Positions 49,261 to 63,370 of a stretch of DNA of 64,000 nt are shown here, in pieces. Positions within the stretch are counted from its first letter, which is position 1. Every line of letters starts with the position of its first letter. Made by a program: the position numbers and the translations under genes. The DNA lies in NCBI GenBank assembly GCA_949130495.1, contig OX422213.1, positions 204,593,660-204,657,659 on the forward strand, written 5' to 3'. The notes beneath the pieces were generated by a model. It saw only the letters and a program-made list of their open reading frames with translations, was not told where the DNA came from and ran no database searches. The stretch is from Sambucus nigra. Its lineage: Eukaryota > Streptophyta > Magnoliopsida > Dipsacales > Adoxaceae.

Positions 49261-50650
49261 ACGCGGTTAGTTTCTACAAGTTACATTGGTCCCGTGCGAG
49301 GTGATCGTGCCTCCTACGGGTTTTGGGGTTGGTTTGGGTTTTCACTCTTTAACGGCCTATTTTCAAGTCTAAGTGTGATTTTTGCAAATTATCGTCATAC
49401 TCTCAAACCGGGAGTCTCGGGACAACGCGGTCAGTTCCTACAATTTACATTGGTCCCGTGCGAGGTGTTCGCGCCTCCTACGGGGTCGTTTGGGGGCTCG
49501 TTCGGGTTTTCACAACTTAACGGCCTGTTTTCAAGTCTAAGTATGATTTTTGCAAATTATCATCATACTCTCAAACTGGGAGACCCGAGACTACATGGTC
49601 AGTTTCTATAAGTTACATTGGTCCCGTGCGAGGTGTTCGTGCCTCCTACGGGGTCGTTTGGTGGCTGGTTCCAGTTTTCACCCCTTAACAGCCTGTTTTC
49701 AACTCAAAGTGTGATTTTTGCAAATTATCGTCATACGCTCAAATCCGGAGACTCGGGACTATGAGGTCAGTCCCTACAAGTTACATTGGTCCCGTGCGAG
49801 GTGTTCGTGCCTCCTATGGGGTCGTTTGGGGGTTGGTTGGGGTTTTTACCCCTTAACGGCCTGTTTTCAAGTCTAAGTGGGATTTTTGGAAATTATCGTC
49901 ATATTCTCAAACCGAGAGACCCGGGACTACGTTTTCAGTTCCTACAAGTTACAATGGTCCCGTGTAAGGTGTTCGTGCCTCCTACGGGGTCGTTTGGGGT
50001 CTGGTTTGGGTTTTCACCCCTTAACGGCCTGTTTTCAAGTCTAAGTGTGATTTTTGCAAATTATCCTCATACTCTCAAACCGGGAGACCCGGGACTACGC
50101 GGTCAGGTCCTATAAGTTACATTGGTCCCATGCGAGGTGTTCGTACCTCCTACGGGGTCGTTTGGGGGCTGGTTGGGGTTTTCACCCCTTAACAGCCTGT
50201 TTTCAAGTCTAAGTGTGATTTTTGCAAATTATCGTCATACTCTCAAACCGGGAAACCCGGGACTACGCGGTTAGTTTCTACAAGTTACATTGGTCCCGTG
50301 CGAGGTGATCGTGCCTCCTACGGGTTTTGGGGTTGGTTTGGGTTTTCACTCTTTAACGGCCTGTTTTCAAGTCTAAGTGTGATTTTTGCAAATTATCGTC
50401 ATACTCTCAAATCGGGAGTCTCAGGACAACGCGGTCAGTTCCTTCAATTAAATTGGTCCCATGCGAGGTGTTCGTGCCTCCTACGGGGTCGTTTGGGGGC
50501 TGGTTGGGGTTTTCACACCTTAACGGCCTGTTTTCAAATCTAAGTGTGATTTTTGCAAATTATCGTCATACTCTCAAACCGAGAGACCCGAGACTACGCG
50601 GTGAGTTCCTACAAGTAACATTGGTCCCGTGCGAGGTGTTCGTGCCTCCT
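48650..50650 (+). repeat. Tandem duplication of about 1004 bp (six monomers)
   Basis: The short monomer variant with CCTACGGGTTTTGGGGTTGG occurs near 49310 and again near 50315, about 1004 bp apart. Similar flanking variants lie on both sides. Six monomers would be 1008 bp. Confidence 0.8.
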
Positions 50651-53600
50651 ACGGGGTCGTTTGGGGGCTCGTTCGGGTTTTCACACCTTAACGGCCTGTT
50701 TTCAAGTCTAAGTGTGATTTTTGCAAATTATCGTCATACTCTCAAACCGGGAGACCCGGGACAACACGGTCAGTTCCTAAAAGTTACATTGGTCCCGTGC
50801 GAGGTGTTCGTGCCTCCTACGGGGTCGTTTGAGGGCTGGTTCGGGTTTTCACCCCTTAACGACCTGTTTTCAAGTCAAAGTGTGATTTTTGCCAATTATA
50901 GTAATATTCTCAAATCGGGAGACCCGGGACTACGCTGTCAGTTCCTACAAGTTACATTGGTCCCGTGCGAGGTGTTCGTGCCTCCTACGGGGTCGTTTGG
51001 GGGATGGTTGGGGTTTTCACCCCTTAACAGCCTGTTTTCAAGTCTAAGTGTGATTTTTGCCAATTATCGTCATACTCTCAAACCGGGAGACCCGGGACTA
51101 CGCGGTCAGTTCCTACAAGTTACATTTGTCCCGTGCGAGGTGTTTGTGCCTCCTACGTGGTCGTTTGGGGGCTGGTTCGAGATTTCACCCTTTAACGTCG
51201 TGTTTTCAAGTCTATGTGTAATTTTTGCAAATTATCATCATACTCTCAAACCGGGAGACCCGGGACTACGCGGTCAGTTCCTACAAGTTACATTGGTCCC
51301 GTGCAAGGTGTTCGTGCCTCCTACGGGGTCGTTTGGGGGCTGGTTTGGGTTTTCACCCTTTAACGACCTGTTTTCAAGTCAAAGTGTGATTTTTGCAAAT
51401 TATCATCATACTCTCAAACCGGGAGACCCAGGACTACGTGGTTTGTTCCTACAAGTTACATTGGTCGCGTACGAGGTATTCATGCCTCCTACGGGGTCGT
51501 TTGGGGGCTGGTTCGGGTTTTCACCCTTTAACGGCCTGTTTTCAAGGCTAAGTGTGATTTTTGCAAATTATCGTCATACTCTCAAACCGGGAGACTCGGG
51601 ACTACGTGGTCAGTTCCCGGAAGTTACATTGGTCCCGTGCGAGGTGTTCGTGCCTCCTACGGGGTCGTTGGGGGCTAGTTTGGGTTTTCACCCTCTAACG
51701 GCCTGTTTTGAAGTCAAAGTGCGATTTTTACAAATTATAGTCATACTCTCAAACCGGGAGACCCGAGACTACGCGATAAGTTCCTACAAGTTACATTGGT
51801 CCCGTGCGAGGTGTTCGTGCCTCCTACGGGGTCGTTTGGGGACTGGTTTGGATTTTCACCCCTTAACGGCCTATTTTCTAGTCTAAGTGTGATTTTTGCA
51901 AATTATCGTCATACTCTCAAATCGAGAGACCCGGGACTACGCGGTCAGTTCCTACAAGTTACATTGGTCCTGTACGAGGTGTTCGTGCCTCCTACGGGGT
52001 CGTTTGGGGGATGGTTTGGGTTTTCACCCTTTAACGGCATGTTTTCAAGAAAGTGTGATTTTTGCAAATTATCGTCTTACTCTCAAATCGGGAGACCCGG
52101 GACTGTGCGGTCAGTTCCTACAAGTTTCAGTGGTCCCGTACGAGGTGTTCGTGCCTCATACGGGGTCGTTTGGGGTCTGGTTTGGGTTTTCACCCCTTAA
52201 TGGCCTGTTTTCAAGTCTAAGTGTGATTTTCGCAAATTATCGTCATACTCTCAAATCGGGAGACCCGGGACTACGCGATCAGTTCCTACAAGTTACATTG
52301 GTCCCGTGCGAGGTGTTCATGCCTCCTACGGGGTCGTTTGGGGTCTGGTTTGGGTTTTCACCCCTTAACGTCCTGTTTTCAAGTCTAAGTGTGATTTTGG
52401 CAAATTATCGTCATACTCTCAAATCGGGAGACCCGGGACTACGCGGTCAGTTCCTACAAGTTACATTGGTCCCGTGCGAGGTGTTCGTGCCTCCTACGGG
52501 GTCGTTTGGGGGCTGGTTGGGGTTTCACCCCTTAACGGCCTATTTTCAAGTCTAAGTGTGATTTTTGCAAATTATCATCATACTCTCAAACCGAGAGACC
52601 CGGGACTACGCGGTCAGTTCCTACAAGTTACATTGGTCCCGTGCGAGGTGTTCGTGCCTCCTACGGGGTCGTTTGGGGGTTGGTTGGGGTTTTCACCCCT
52701 TAACGGCCTGTTTTCAAGTCTAAGTGTGATTTTTGCAAATTATCGTCATACTCTCAAACCGATAGACCCGGGACTATGCAGTCAGTGCCAACAAGTTTCA
52801 TTGGTCCCGTGCGAGGTGTTCGTACCCCCTACGGGGTCGTTTGGGGGCTGGTTGGGGTTTTCACCCCTTAACGGATTTTTTTTAAGTCTAATTGTGATTT
52901 TAGCAAATTATCATTATACTCGCAAACCAGGAGACCCGAGACTACGGGGTCAGTTCCTACAACTTACATTGGTCCCGTTCAAAGTATTCACGCCTCCTAC
53001 GGGGTCGTTTGGGGGCTGGTTCGGGTTTTCACCCTTTAACGGCCTGTTTTAAAGTTTAAGAGAGATTTTTGCAAATTATCGTCATACTCTCAAACCGGGA
53101 GACTCGGGACTACGCGGTCATTTCCTACAAGTTACATTGGACCCGTGCGAGGTGTTCGTGCCTCCTACGTGGTCGTTTGGGTGCTAGTTTGGGTTTTCAC
53201 CCTTTAACGGCATATTTTCAAGTCAAAGTGTTATTTTTGCAAATTTTCGTCATACTCTCAAACCGAGAGACCCGGGACTACGCGGTAAGTTCCTACAAGT
53301 TACATTGGTCCCGGGCGAGGTGTTCCTGCCTCCTACGGGGTCGTTTGGGGGATGGTTTGGGTTTTCACCCTTTAACGACCTGTTTTCAAGAAAGTGTGAT
53401 TTTTGCAAATTATCATCATACTCTCAAATCGGGAGACCCGGGACTACGCGGTCAGTTCCGACAAGTTACATTGGTCCCGTTCGAGGTGTTCGTGCCTCCT
53501 ACGGGGTCGTTTGGGGGCTGGTTGGGGTTTTCACCCCTTAACAGCCTGTTTTCAAGTCTAAGTGTGATTTTTGCCAATTATCGTCATACTCTCAAACCGG

Positions 53601-56470
53601 GAGACCCGGGACTACGCGGCCAGTTCCTACAAGTTACATTTGTCCCGTGCGAGGTGTTTGTGCCTCCTACGTGGTCGTTTGTGGGCTGGTTGGGATTTTC
53701 ACACCTTAACGGCCTGTTTTCAAATCTAAGTGTAATTTTTGCAAATTATCGTCATACTCTCAAACCGAGAGACCCGGGACTACGCAGTGAGTTCCTACAA
53801 GTAACATTGGTCCCGTGCGAGGTGTTCGTGCCTCCTACGGGGTCGTTTGGGGGCTCGTTCGGGTTTTCACACCTTAACGGCCTGTTTTCAAGTCTAAGTG
53901 TGATTTTTGCAAATTATCATCATACTCTCAAACCGGGAGACCCGGGACAACACGGTCAGTTCCTAAAAGTTACATTGGTCCCGTGCGAGGTGTTCGTGCC
54001 TCCTACGGGGTCGTTTGAGGGCTGGTTCGGGTTTTCACCCCTTAACGGCCTGTTTTCAAGTCAAAGTGTGATTTTTGCCAATTATAGTAATATTCTCAAA
54101 TCGGGAGACCCGGGACTACGCTGTCAGTTCCTACAAGTTACATTGGTCCCGTGCGAGGTGTTCGTGCCTCCTACGGGGTCGTTTGGGGGATGGTTGGGGT
54201 TTTCACCCCTTAACAGCCTGTTTTCAAGTCTAAGTGTGATTTTTGCCAATTATCGTCATACTCTCAAACCGGGAGACCCGGGACTACGCGGTCAGTTCCT
54301 ACAAGTTACATTTGTCCCGTGCGAGGTGTTTGTGCCTCCTACGTGGTCGTTTGGGGGCTGGTTCGAGATTTCACCCTTTAACGTCGTGTTTTCAAGTCTA
54401 TGTGTAATTTTTGCAAATTATCATCATACTCTCAAACCGGGAGACCCGGGACTACGCGGTCAGTTCCTACAAGTTACATTGGTCCCGTGCAAGGTGTTCG
54501 TGCCTCCTACGGGGTCGTTTGGGGGCTGGTTTGGGTTTTCACCCTTTAACGACCTGTTTTCAAGTCAAAGTGTGATTTTTGCAAATTATCATCATACTCT
54601 CAAACCGGGAGACCCAGGACTACGTGGTTTGTTCCTACAAGTTACATTGGTCGCGTACGAGGTATTCATGCCTCCTACGGGGTCGTTTGGGGGTTGGTTC
54701 GGGTTTTCACCCTTTAACGGCCTGTTTTCAAGGCTAAGTGTGATTTTTGCAAATTATCGTCATACTCTCAAACCGGGAGACTCTGGACTACGTGGTCAGT
54801 TCCTGGAAGTTACATTGGTCCCGTGCGAGGTGTTCGTGCCTCCTACGGGGTCGTTTGGGGGCTAGTTTGGGTTTTCACCCTCTAACGGCCTGTTTTGAAG
54901 TCAAAGTGCGATTTTTGCAAATTATAGTCATACTCTCAAACCGGGAGACCCGAGACTACGCGATAAGTTCCTACAAGTTACATTGGTCCCGTGCGAGGTG
55001 TTCGTGCCTCCTACGGGGTCGTTTGGGGACTGGTTTGGATTTTCACCCCTTAACGGCCTATTTTCTAGTCTAAGTGTGATTTTTGCAAATTATCGTCATA
55101 CTCTCAAATCGAGAGACCCGGGACTACGCGGTCAGTTCCTACAAGTTACATTGGTCCTGTGCGAGGTGTTCGTGCCTCCTACGGGGTCGTTTGGGGGATG
55201 GTTTGGGTTTTCACCCTTTAACGGCATGTTTTCAAGAAAGTGTGATTTTTGCAAATTATCATCTTACTCTCAAACCGGGAGACCCGGGACTGTGCGGTCA
55301 GTTCCTACAAGTTTCAGTGGTCCCGTACGAGGTGTTCGTGCCTCCTACGGGGTCGTTTGGGGTCTGGTTTGGGTTTTCACCCCTTAATGGCCTGTTTTCA
55401 AGTCTAAGTGTGATTTTCGCAAATTATCATCGTACTCTCAAATCGGGAGACCCGGGACTACGCGATCAGTTCCTACAAGTTACATTGGTCCCGTGCGAGG
55501 TGTTCGTGCCTCCTACGGGGTCGTTTGGGGTCTGGTTTGGGTTTTCACCCCTTAACGTCCTGTTTTCAAGTCTAAGTGTGATTTTGGCAAATTATCGTCA
55601 TACTCTCAAATCGGGAGACCCGGGACTACGCGGTCAGTTCCTACAAGTTACATTGGTCCCGTGCGAGGTGTTCGTGCCTCCTACGGGGTCGTTTGGGGGC
55701 TGGTTGGGGTTTCACCCCTTAACGGCCTATTTTCAAGTCTAAGTGTGATTTTTGCAAATTATCATCATACTCTCAAACCGAGAGACCCGGGACTACGCGG
55801 TCAGTTCCTACAAGTTACATTGGTCCCGTGCGAGGTGTTTGTGCCTCCTACGAGGTCGTTTTGGGGTTGGTTGGGGTTTTCACCCCTTAACGGCCTGTTT
55901 TCAAGTCTAAGTGTGATTTTTGCAAATTATCATCATACTCTCAAACCGATAGACCCGGGACTATGCAGTCAGTGCCAACAAGTTTCATTGGTCCCGTGCG
56001 AGGTGTTCGTACCTCCTACGGGGTCGTTTGGGGGCTGGTTGGGGTTTTCACCCCTTAACGGATTTTTTTTAAGTCTAATTGTGATTTTAGCAAATTATCA
56101 TCATACTCGCAAACCAGGAGACCCGAGACTACGGGGTCAGTTCCTACAGCTTACATTGGTCCCGTTCAAAGTATTCATGCCTCCTACGGGGTCGTTTGGG
56201 GGCTGGTTCGGGTTTTCACCCTTTAACGGCCTGTTTTAAAGTTTAAGTGTGATTTTTGCAAATTATCGTCATACTCTCAAACCGGGAGACTCGGGACTAC
56301 GCGGTCATTTCCTACAAGTTACATTGGTCCCGTGCGAGGTGTTCGTGCCTCCTACGTGGTCGTTTGGGTGCTAGTTTGGGTTTTCACCCTTTAACGGCCT
56401 ATTTTCAAGTCAAAGTGTTATTTTTGCAAATTTTCGTCATACTCTCAAACCGAGAGACCCGGGACTACGC
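50500..56470 (+). repeat. Higher-order repeat, about 3.19-kb unit (19 monomers), two copies
   Basis: Copies lie at 50500-53686 and 53687 to about 56470. The offset is 3186 in the first part and 3187 after a one-base loss in the first copy near 51667. Shared variants include GGGACAACACGGTC (50758/53944), two consecutive TTTGTCCCG and CCTACGTGGTCG monomers, and TTAACGGATTTTTTTTAAG (about 52870/56057). Confidence 0.9.
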
Positions 56471-59400
56471 GGTAAGTTCCTACAAATTACATTGGTCCCG
56501 TACGAGGTGTCCGTGCCTCCTTCGGCGCCCATTTGGGGGATGGTTTGTGTTTTCACCTTTTAACGGCCTGTTTTCAAGAAAGTGTGATTTTTGCAAATTA
56601 TCATCTTACTCTCAAACCGGGAGACCCGGGACTATGCGGTCAGTTCCTACAAGTTTCATTGGTCCCGTGCGAGGTGTTCGTGCCTCCTACGGGGTCGTTT
56701 GGGGGCTGATTTTTGTTTTCACCCTTTAACGGCCTGTTTTCAAGTCTAAGTGTGATTTTTGCAAATTATCATCATACTCCCAAACCGGGAGTCCCGGGAC
56801 TACGGGTGAGTTCCTACAAGTGACATTGGTCCCGTGTGAGGTGTTCGTGCCTCCTACGGGGTCGTTTGGGGGCTGGTTGGGGTTTTCACCCCTTAACGGC
56901 CTATTTTCAAGTCTAAGTGTGATTTTGCAAATTATCGTCATACTCTCAAACCGGGAGACCCGGGACTACGTGGTCAGTTCCTACAAGTTACATTGGTCCT
57001 GTGCGAGGTGTTCGTGCCTCCTACGGGGTCGTTTGGGGGATAGTTGGGGTTTTCACACCTTAACGGCCTATTTTCAAGTCTATGTGTGATTTTTGCAAAT
57101 TATCGTCATCCTCTCAAACCGGGAGACCCGGGACTACGCGGTCAGTTCCTACAACTTACATTGGTCCCGTGCGAGGTGTTCGTGCCTCTTGCGGGGTCAT
57201 TTGGGGGCTGGTTCAGGATTTCACCCTTTGACATCGTGTTTTCAAATCTAAGTATGATTTTTACAAACTATTGTCATACTTGCAAACCAGGAGACTAGGG
57301 ACAACGGGACTACGCGGTCAGTTCCAACAAGTTACATTGGTCCCGTGCGAGGTGGTCGTGCCTCCTACGAGGTCGTTTGGGGGATTATTCCGGTTTTCAC
57401 CCCTTAACGGCCTATTTTTAAGTCAAAGTGTGATTTTTGCAAATTATCGTCATACTCACAAACCGGGAGACCCGGGACTACGCGGTCAGTTCCTACAAGT
57501 TACATTGGTCCCGTGCGAGGTGCTCGTGCCTCCTTCGGGAGGACGTTTGGGGGATGGTTTGGGTTTTCACCCTTTAACAGCCTATTTTCAAGAAAGTGTG
57601 ATTTTTGCAAATTATCGTCATACTCTCAAACCGGGAGACCCGGGACTACGCGATCAGTTCCTACAAGTTACATTGGTCCCGTGCGAGGTGTTCGTGCCTC
57701 CTACGGGTTGTTTGGGGGTTGGTTTGGTTTTCACCGTTTAACGGCCTGTTTTCAAGTATAAGTGTGATTTTTGTAAATTATTGTCATACTCTCAAACCGG
57801 GAGTCCCGGGAAAATGCAGGTAGTTCCTACAAGTTACATTGGTCCCGTGTGTGGTGTTCGTGCCTCCTACGGGGTCGGTTGGGGGCTGGTTGGGGTTTTC
57901 ACACCTTAACGGCCTGTTTTCAAGTCAAAGTGTGATGTTTGCAAATTATCGTCATACTCTCAAACCGACAGACCCGGGTCTACGCGGTCAGTTCCTACAA
58001 GTTACATTGGTCCCGTACGAGGTGTTCGTGCCTCCTACAGGGTTGTTTGGCGGCTGGTTGGGGTTTTCACACCTTAACGGCCTGTTTTCAAGTCTAAGTG
58101 TGATTTTCACAAATTATCGTCATACTCTCAAATCGGGAGACCCGGGACTACGCGGTCAGTTCCTACAAGTTACATTGGTCTCGTGCGAGGTGTTCGTGCC
58201 TCCAACGGGGTCGTTTGGGGGCTGGTTGGGGTTTCACCCCTTAACGGCCTATTTTCAAGTCTAAGTGTGATTTTTGCAAATTATCATCATACTCTCAAAC
58301 CGAGAGACACGGGACTACGCGATCAGTTCCTACAAGTTACATTAGTCCCGTGCGAGGTGTTCGTGCCTCCTGCGGGGTCGTTTGGGGGCTGGTTTGGGTT
58401 TTCACCCCTTAACGACCTGTTTTCAAGTCTAAGTGTGATTTTTGCAAATTATCGTCATACTCTCAAACCGATAGACCCGGGACTACGCAGTCAGTTCGAA
58501 CAAGTTTCATTAGTCCCGGGCGAGGTGTTCGTACCTCCTACGGGGTCGTTTGGGGGCTGGTTGGGGTTTTCACACCTTAACGGCCTGTTTTCAAGTCTAA
58601 GTATGATTTTTGCAAATTATCATCATACTCGCAAACCAGGAGACCCGAGACTACGGGGTCAGTTCCTACAACTTACATTGGTCCCGTGCGAGGTATTCAT
58701 GCCTCCTACGGGGTCGTTTGGGGGCTAGTTCGGGTTTTCACCATTTAACGGCCTGTTTTAAAGTTTAAGTGTGATTTTTGCAAATTATCATCATACTCTC
58801 AAACTGGGATACTCGGGACTACGCGGTCAGTTCCTACAAGTTACATTGGTCCCGTGCGAGGTGTTCGTGCCTCCTACGGGGTCGTTTGGGGGCTAGTTCG
58901 GGTTTTCACCATTTAACGGCCTGTTTTAAAGTTTAAGTGTGATTTTTGCAAATTATCATCATACTCTCAAACCGGGATACTCGGGACTACGCGGTCATTT
59001 TCTACAAGTTACATTGGTCCCGTGCGAGGTGTTCGTGCCTCCTACGGGGTCGTTTGGTGGCTAGTTTGGGTTATAACCCTTTAACGACCTGTTTTCAAGT
59101 CAAAGTGTCATTTTTGCAAATTATCGTCATAATCTCAAACCGGGAGACCCGAGACTACGCGGTCAGTTCCTACAGGTTACATTGGTCCCGTGCGAGGTGT
59201 TCGTGCCTCCAACGGGGTCGTTTGGGGACTGGTTTGAATTTTCACCCTTTAACGGCCGGTTTTCAAGTCTAAGTGTGATTTTTGCAAATTATCGTCATAC
59301 TCTCAAACCGGGAGACCCGGGACTACGTGGTTAGTTCCTACAAGTTACATTGGTCCCGTGCGAGGTGTTCGTGCCTCCTATGGTGTCGTTTGGGGGCTGG

Positions 59401-61729
59401 TTCGGGTTTTCACCCCTTAATAGCCTGTTTTCAAGTCAAAGGGTGATTTTTGCAAATTAAGATTATACTCTCAAACCCGAAGAACCCGGGACTATGCGGT
59501 CAGTCCCTACAAGTTACATTGGTCCCGTGCGAGGTGTTCGTGCCTCCTACTGGGTCGTTTGGGTGTTGGTTGGGGTTTTCACCCCTTAACGGCCTATTTT
59601 CAAGTCTAAGTGTGATTTTTTCAAATTATCGTCATACTCTCAAACTGAGAGACCAGGGACTACGCGGTCAGTTCCTATAAGTTACATTGGTCCCGTGCGA
59701 GGTGTTCGTGCCTCTTATAGGGTCGTTTGGGGGCTGGTTGGGGTTTTCACCCCTTAACGTCTTGTTTTCAAGTCTAAGTGTGATTTTTGCAAATTATCAT
59801 CATACACTCAAATTGGGAGACCCGGGACTATGCGGTCAGTTCCTACAAGTTACATTGGTCCCATGCGAGGTGTTCGTGCCTCCTACGGGGTCGTTTGGGG
59901 CCTGGTTTGGGTTTTCACCCCTTGACGGCCTATTTTCAAGTCATAGTGTGATTTTTACAAATTATCATCATATTCTCAAATCGGGAGACTCGGGACTACG
60001 TGGTCAGTCTCTACAAGTTACATTGGTCCCGTACGAGGTGTTCGTGCCTCCTACGGGGTCGTTTGGGGACTGGTTTGGGTTTTCACCCCTTAACGGCCTG
60101 TTTTCAAGTCTAATGTGTAATTTTTGCAAATTATCGTCATACTCTCAAACCGGGAGACCCGGGGCTACGCGGTCAGTTCCTACAAGTTACATTGGTCCTG
60201 TACGAGGTGTTCGTGCCTCCTACAGGGTCGTTTGGGGGTTGGTTCGGGTTTTCACCCCTTAACGGCCTGTTTTCAAGTCTAAGTGTGATTTTTGAAAATT
60301 ATCGTTATACTCTCAATCCGGGAGACCCGAGACTACGTGGTCAGTTCCTACAAGTTACATTGGTCCTGCGCGAGGTGTTCGTGCCTCCTACGGGGTCGTT
60401 TGGGGGCTGGTTCGAGTTTTCACCCCTTAACAGCCTGTTTTCTACTCAAAGTGTGATTTTTGTAAATTATTGTGATACTCTCAAACCCGGAGACCCGAGA
60501 CTACGCGGTCAGTTCCTACAAGTTACATTGGTCCCGTGCGAGGTATTCGTGTCTCCTATGGGGTCGTTTGGGGGTTGGTTGGGGTTTTCACCCCTTAACG
60601 ACCTGTTTTCAAGTCTAAGTATGATTTTTGCAAATTATCGTCATATTCTCAAATCGGGAGACCCGGGACTACGTGGTCAGTCCCTACAAGTTACATTGGT
60701 CCCGTGCGAGGTGTTCGTGCCTCCTACGGGGTCGTTTGGGGGCTGGTTTGGGTTTTCACGCCTTAACGGCCTATTTTCAAGTCTAAGTGTGATTTTTGCA
60801 AATTATCATCATAATCTCAAACCGGGAGACTCGGGACTACGCGGTCAGTTTCTACAAGTTACATTGGTCCCGTGCGAGGTGTTCGTGCCTCCTACGGGGT
60901 CGTTTCGGGACTGGTTGGGGTTTTCACCCCTTAACTGCCTGTTTTCAAGTCTAAGTGTGATTTTTGCTAATTATCATCATACTCTCAAACAGGGAGACCC
61001 GGGACTACGCGGTCAGTTCCAACAAGTTACATTGGTCCCGTGCGAGGTGTTCGTGCCTCCTACGGGGTCGTTTCGGGACTGGTTTAGATTTTCACCCTTT
61101 AACAGCCTATTTTCTAGACTAAGTGTGATTTTTGCAAATTATCGTCATACTCTCAAACCGAGAGACCCGGGACTATGCGATCTGTTCCTACAAATTACAT
61201 TGGTCCCGTACGAGGTGTCCGTGCCTCCTTCGGCGCCATTTGGGGGATGGTTTGTGTTTTCACCTTTTAACGGCCTGTTTTCAAGAAAGTGTGATTTTTG
61301 CAAATTATCGTCTTACTCTCAAACCGGGAGACCCGGGACTATGCGGTCAGTTCCTACAAGTTTCATTGGTCCTGTACGAGGTGTTCGTGCCTCCTACGGG
61401 GTCGTTTGGGGGCTGATTTGGGTTTTCACCATTTAACGGCCTGTTTTCAAGTGTAAGTGTGATTTTTGCAAATTATCGTCATACTCCCAAATCGGGAGTC
61501 CCGAGACTACGCGATCAGTTCCTAAAAGTTACATTGGTCCCGTGCGAGGTGTTCGTGCCTCCTACGGGGTCGTTTGGGGAGTGGTTGGGGTTTTCACCCC
61601 TTTACGGCCTGTTTTCAAGTCTAAGTGTGATTTTTGCAAATTATCGTCATACTATCAAACCGGGAGACCCGGGACTACGTGGTCAGTTCCTACAAGTGAC
61701 ATTGGACCCGTGCGAGGTGTTCGTGCCTC

Positions 61730-63370
61730 CTACGGGGTCGTTTGGGGGCTGGTTCGAGTTTTCACCCCTTAACAGCCTGTTTTCAACTCAAAGTGTGATT
61801 TTTACATATTATCATCATACTCTCAAACCCGGAGACCCGAGACTACGCGGTCAGTTCCTACAAGTTACATTGGTCCCGTGCGAGGTATTCGTGCCTCCTA
61901 CGGGGTCGTTTGGGGGTTTGTTGGGGTTTTCACCCCTTAACGACCTGTTTTCAAGTCTAAGTGTGATTTTTGCAAATTATCTTCATATTCTCAAACCGGG
62001 AGATCCGGGACTACGCGGTCAGTTCCTACCAGTTACATTGGTCCCGTGCGAGGTGTTCGTGCCTCCTACGGGGTCGTTTGGGGGTTGGTTTGGGTTTTCA
62101 CCCCTTAACGGCCTGTTTTCAAGTCTAAGTGTGATTTTTGCAAATTATCGTCATACTCTCAAACCGGGAGACTCGGGACTACGTGGTCAGTTCCTACAAC
62201 TTACATTGGTCCCGTGCGAGGTGTTCGTGCCTCCTGCGGGGTCATTTGCAGGCTGGTTCGGTATTTCACCGTCTGACGTCGTGTTTTCAAGTCTATATGT
62301 AATTTTTGCTAATTATCGTCATACTCTCAAACCGGGAGACCCGGGACTACGCGGTCAGTTCCTACAAGTTACATTGGTCCCGTGCGAGGTGTTCGTGCCT
62401 CCTACGGGGTCGTTTCGGGGCTGGTTTGGGTTTTCACCCTTTAACGGCCTGTTTTCAAGTCAAAGTGTGATTTTTGCAAATTATCATCATACTCTCAAAC
62501 TGGGAGACCCGTGACTATGTGGTCAGTTCCTACAAGTTACATTGGTCGTGTGCGAGGTGTTAATGCCTCCTACGGGGTCGTTTGGGGGCTGGCTCGGGTT
62601 TTCACCCTTTAACGGCCTGTTTTCAAGTCTAAGTGTGATTTTTTCAAATTATCATCATACTCTCAAACCGGGAGACCCGTGACTATGTGGTCAGTTCCAA
62701 CAAGTTACATTGGTCGTGTGCAAGGTACTAATGCCTCCTACGGGGTCGTTTGGGGGCTGGTTCGGGTTTTCACCCGTTAACAGCCTGTTTTCAACTCAAA
62801 GTGTGATTTTTACATATTATCGTCATACTCTCAAACCCGGAGACCCGAGACTATGCGGTCAGTTCCTACAAGTTATATTGGTCTCGTGCGAGGTATTCGT
62901 GCCTCCTACGGGGTCGTTTGGGGGTTGGTTCGGGTTTTCACCCCTTAACGACCTGTTTTCAAGTCTAAGTGTGATTTTTGCAAATTATCTTCATATTCTC
63001 AAACCGGGAGATCCGGGACTACGCGGTCAGTTCCTACCAGTTGCATTGGTCCCATGCGAGGTGTTCGTGCCTCCTACGGGGTCGTTTGGGGGCTGGTTCG
63101 GGTTTTCACCTCTTAACGGCCTGTTTTCAAGTCTGAGTGTGATTTTTGCAAATTATCGTCATACTCTCAAACTGGGAGACCCGGGACTACGTGGTCAGTT
63201 CCTACAACTTACATTGGTCCCGTGCGAGGTGTTCGTGCCTCCTGCGGGGTCATTTGCGGGCTGGTTCGGTATTTCACCCTTTGACGTCGTGTTTTCAAGT
63301 CTATGTGTAATTTTTGCTAATTATCGTCATACTCTCAAACCGGGAGACCCGGGACTACGCGGTCAGTTCT
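61730..63370 (+). repeat. Tandem duplication of 1008 bp (six monomers)
   Basis: Rare variants recur 1008 bp apart: TACATATTATC (61803/62811), GGGAGATCCGGGAC (about 61997/63005), a GCGGGGTCATTTGC stretch and TAATTTTTGCTAATTATCG. Similarity ends near 63370. Confidence 0.85.
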
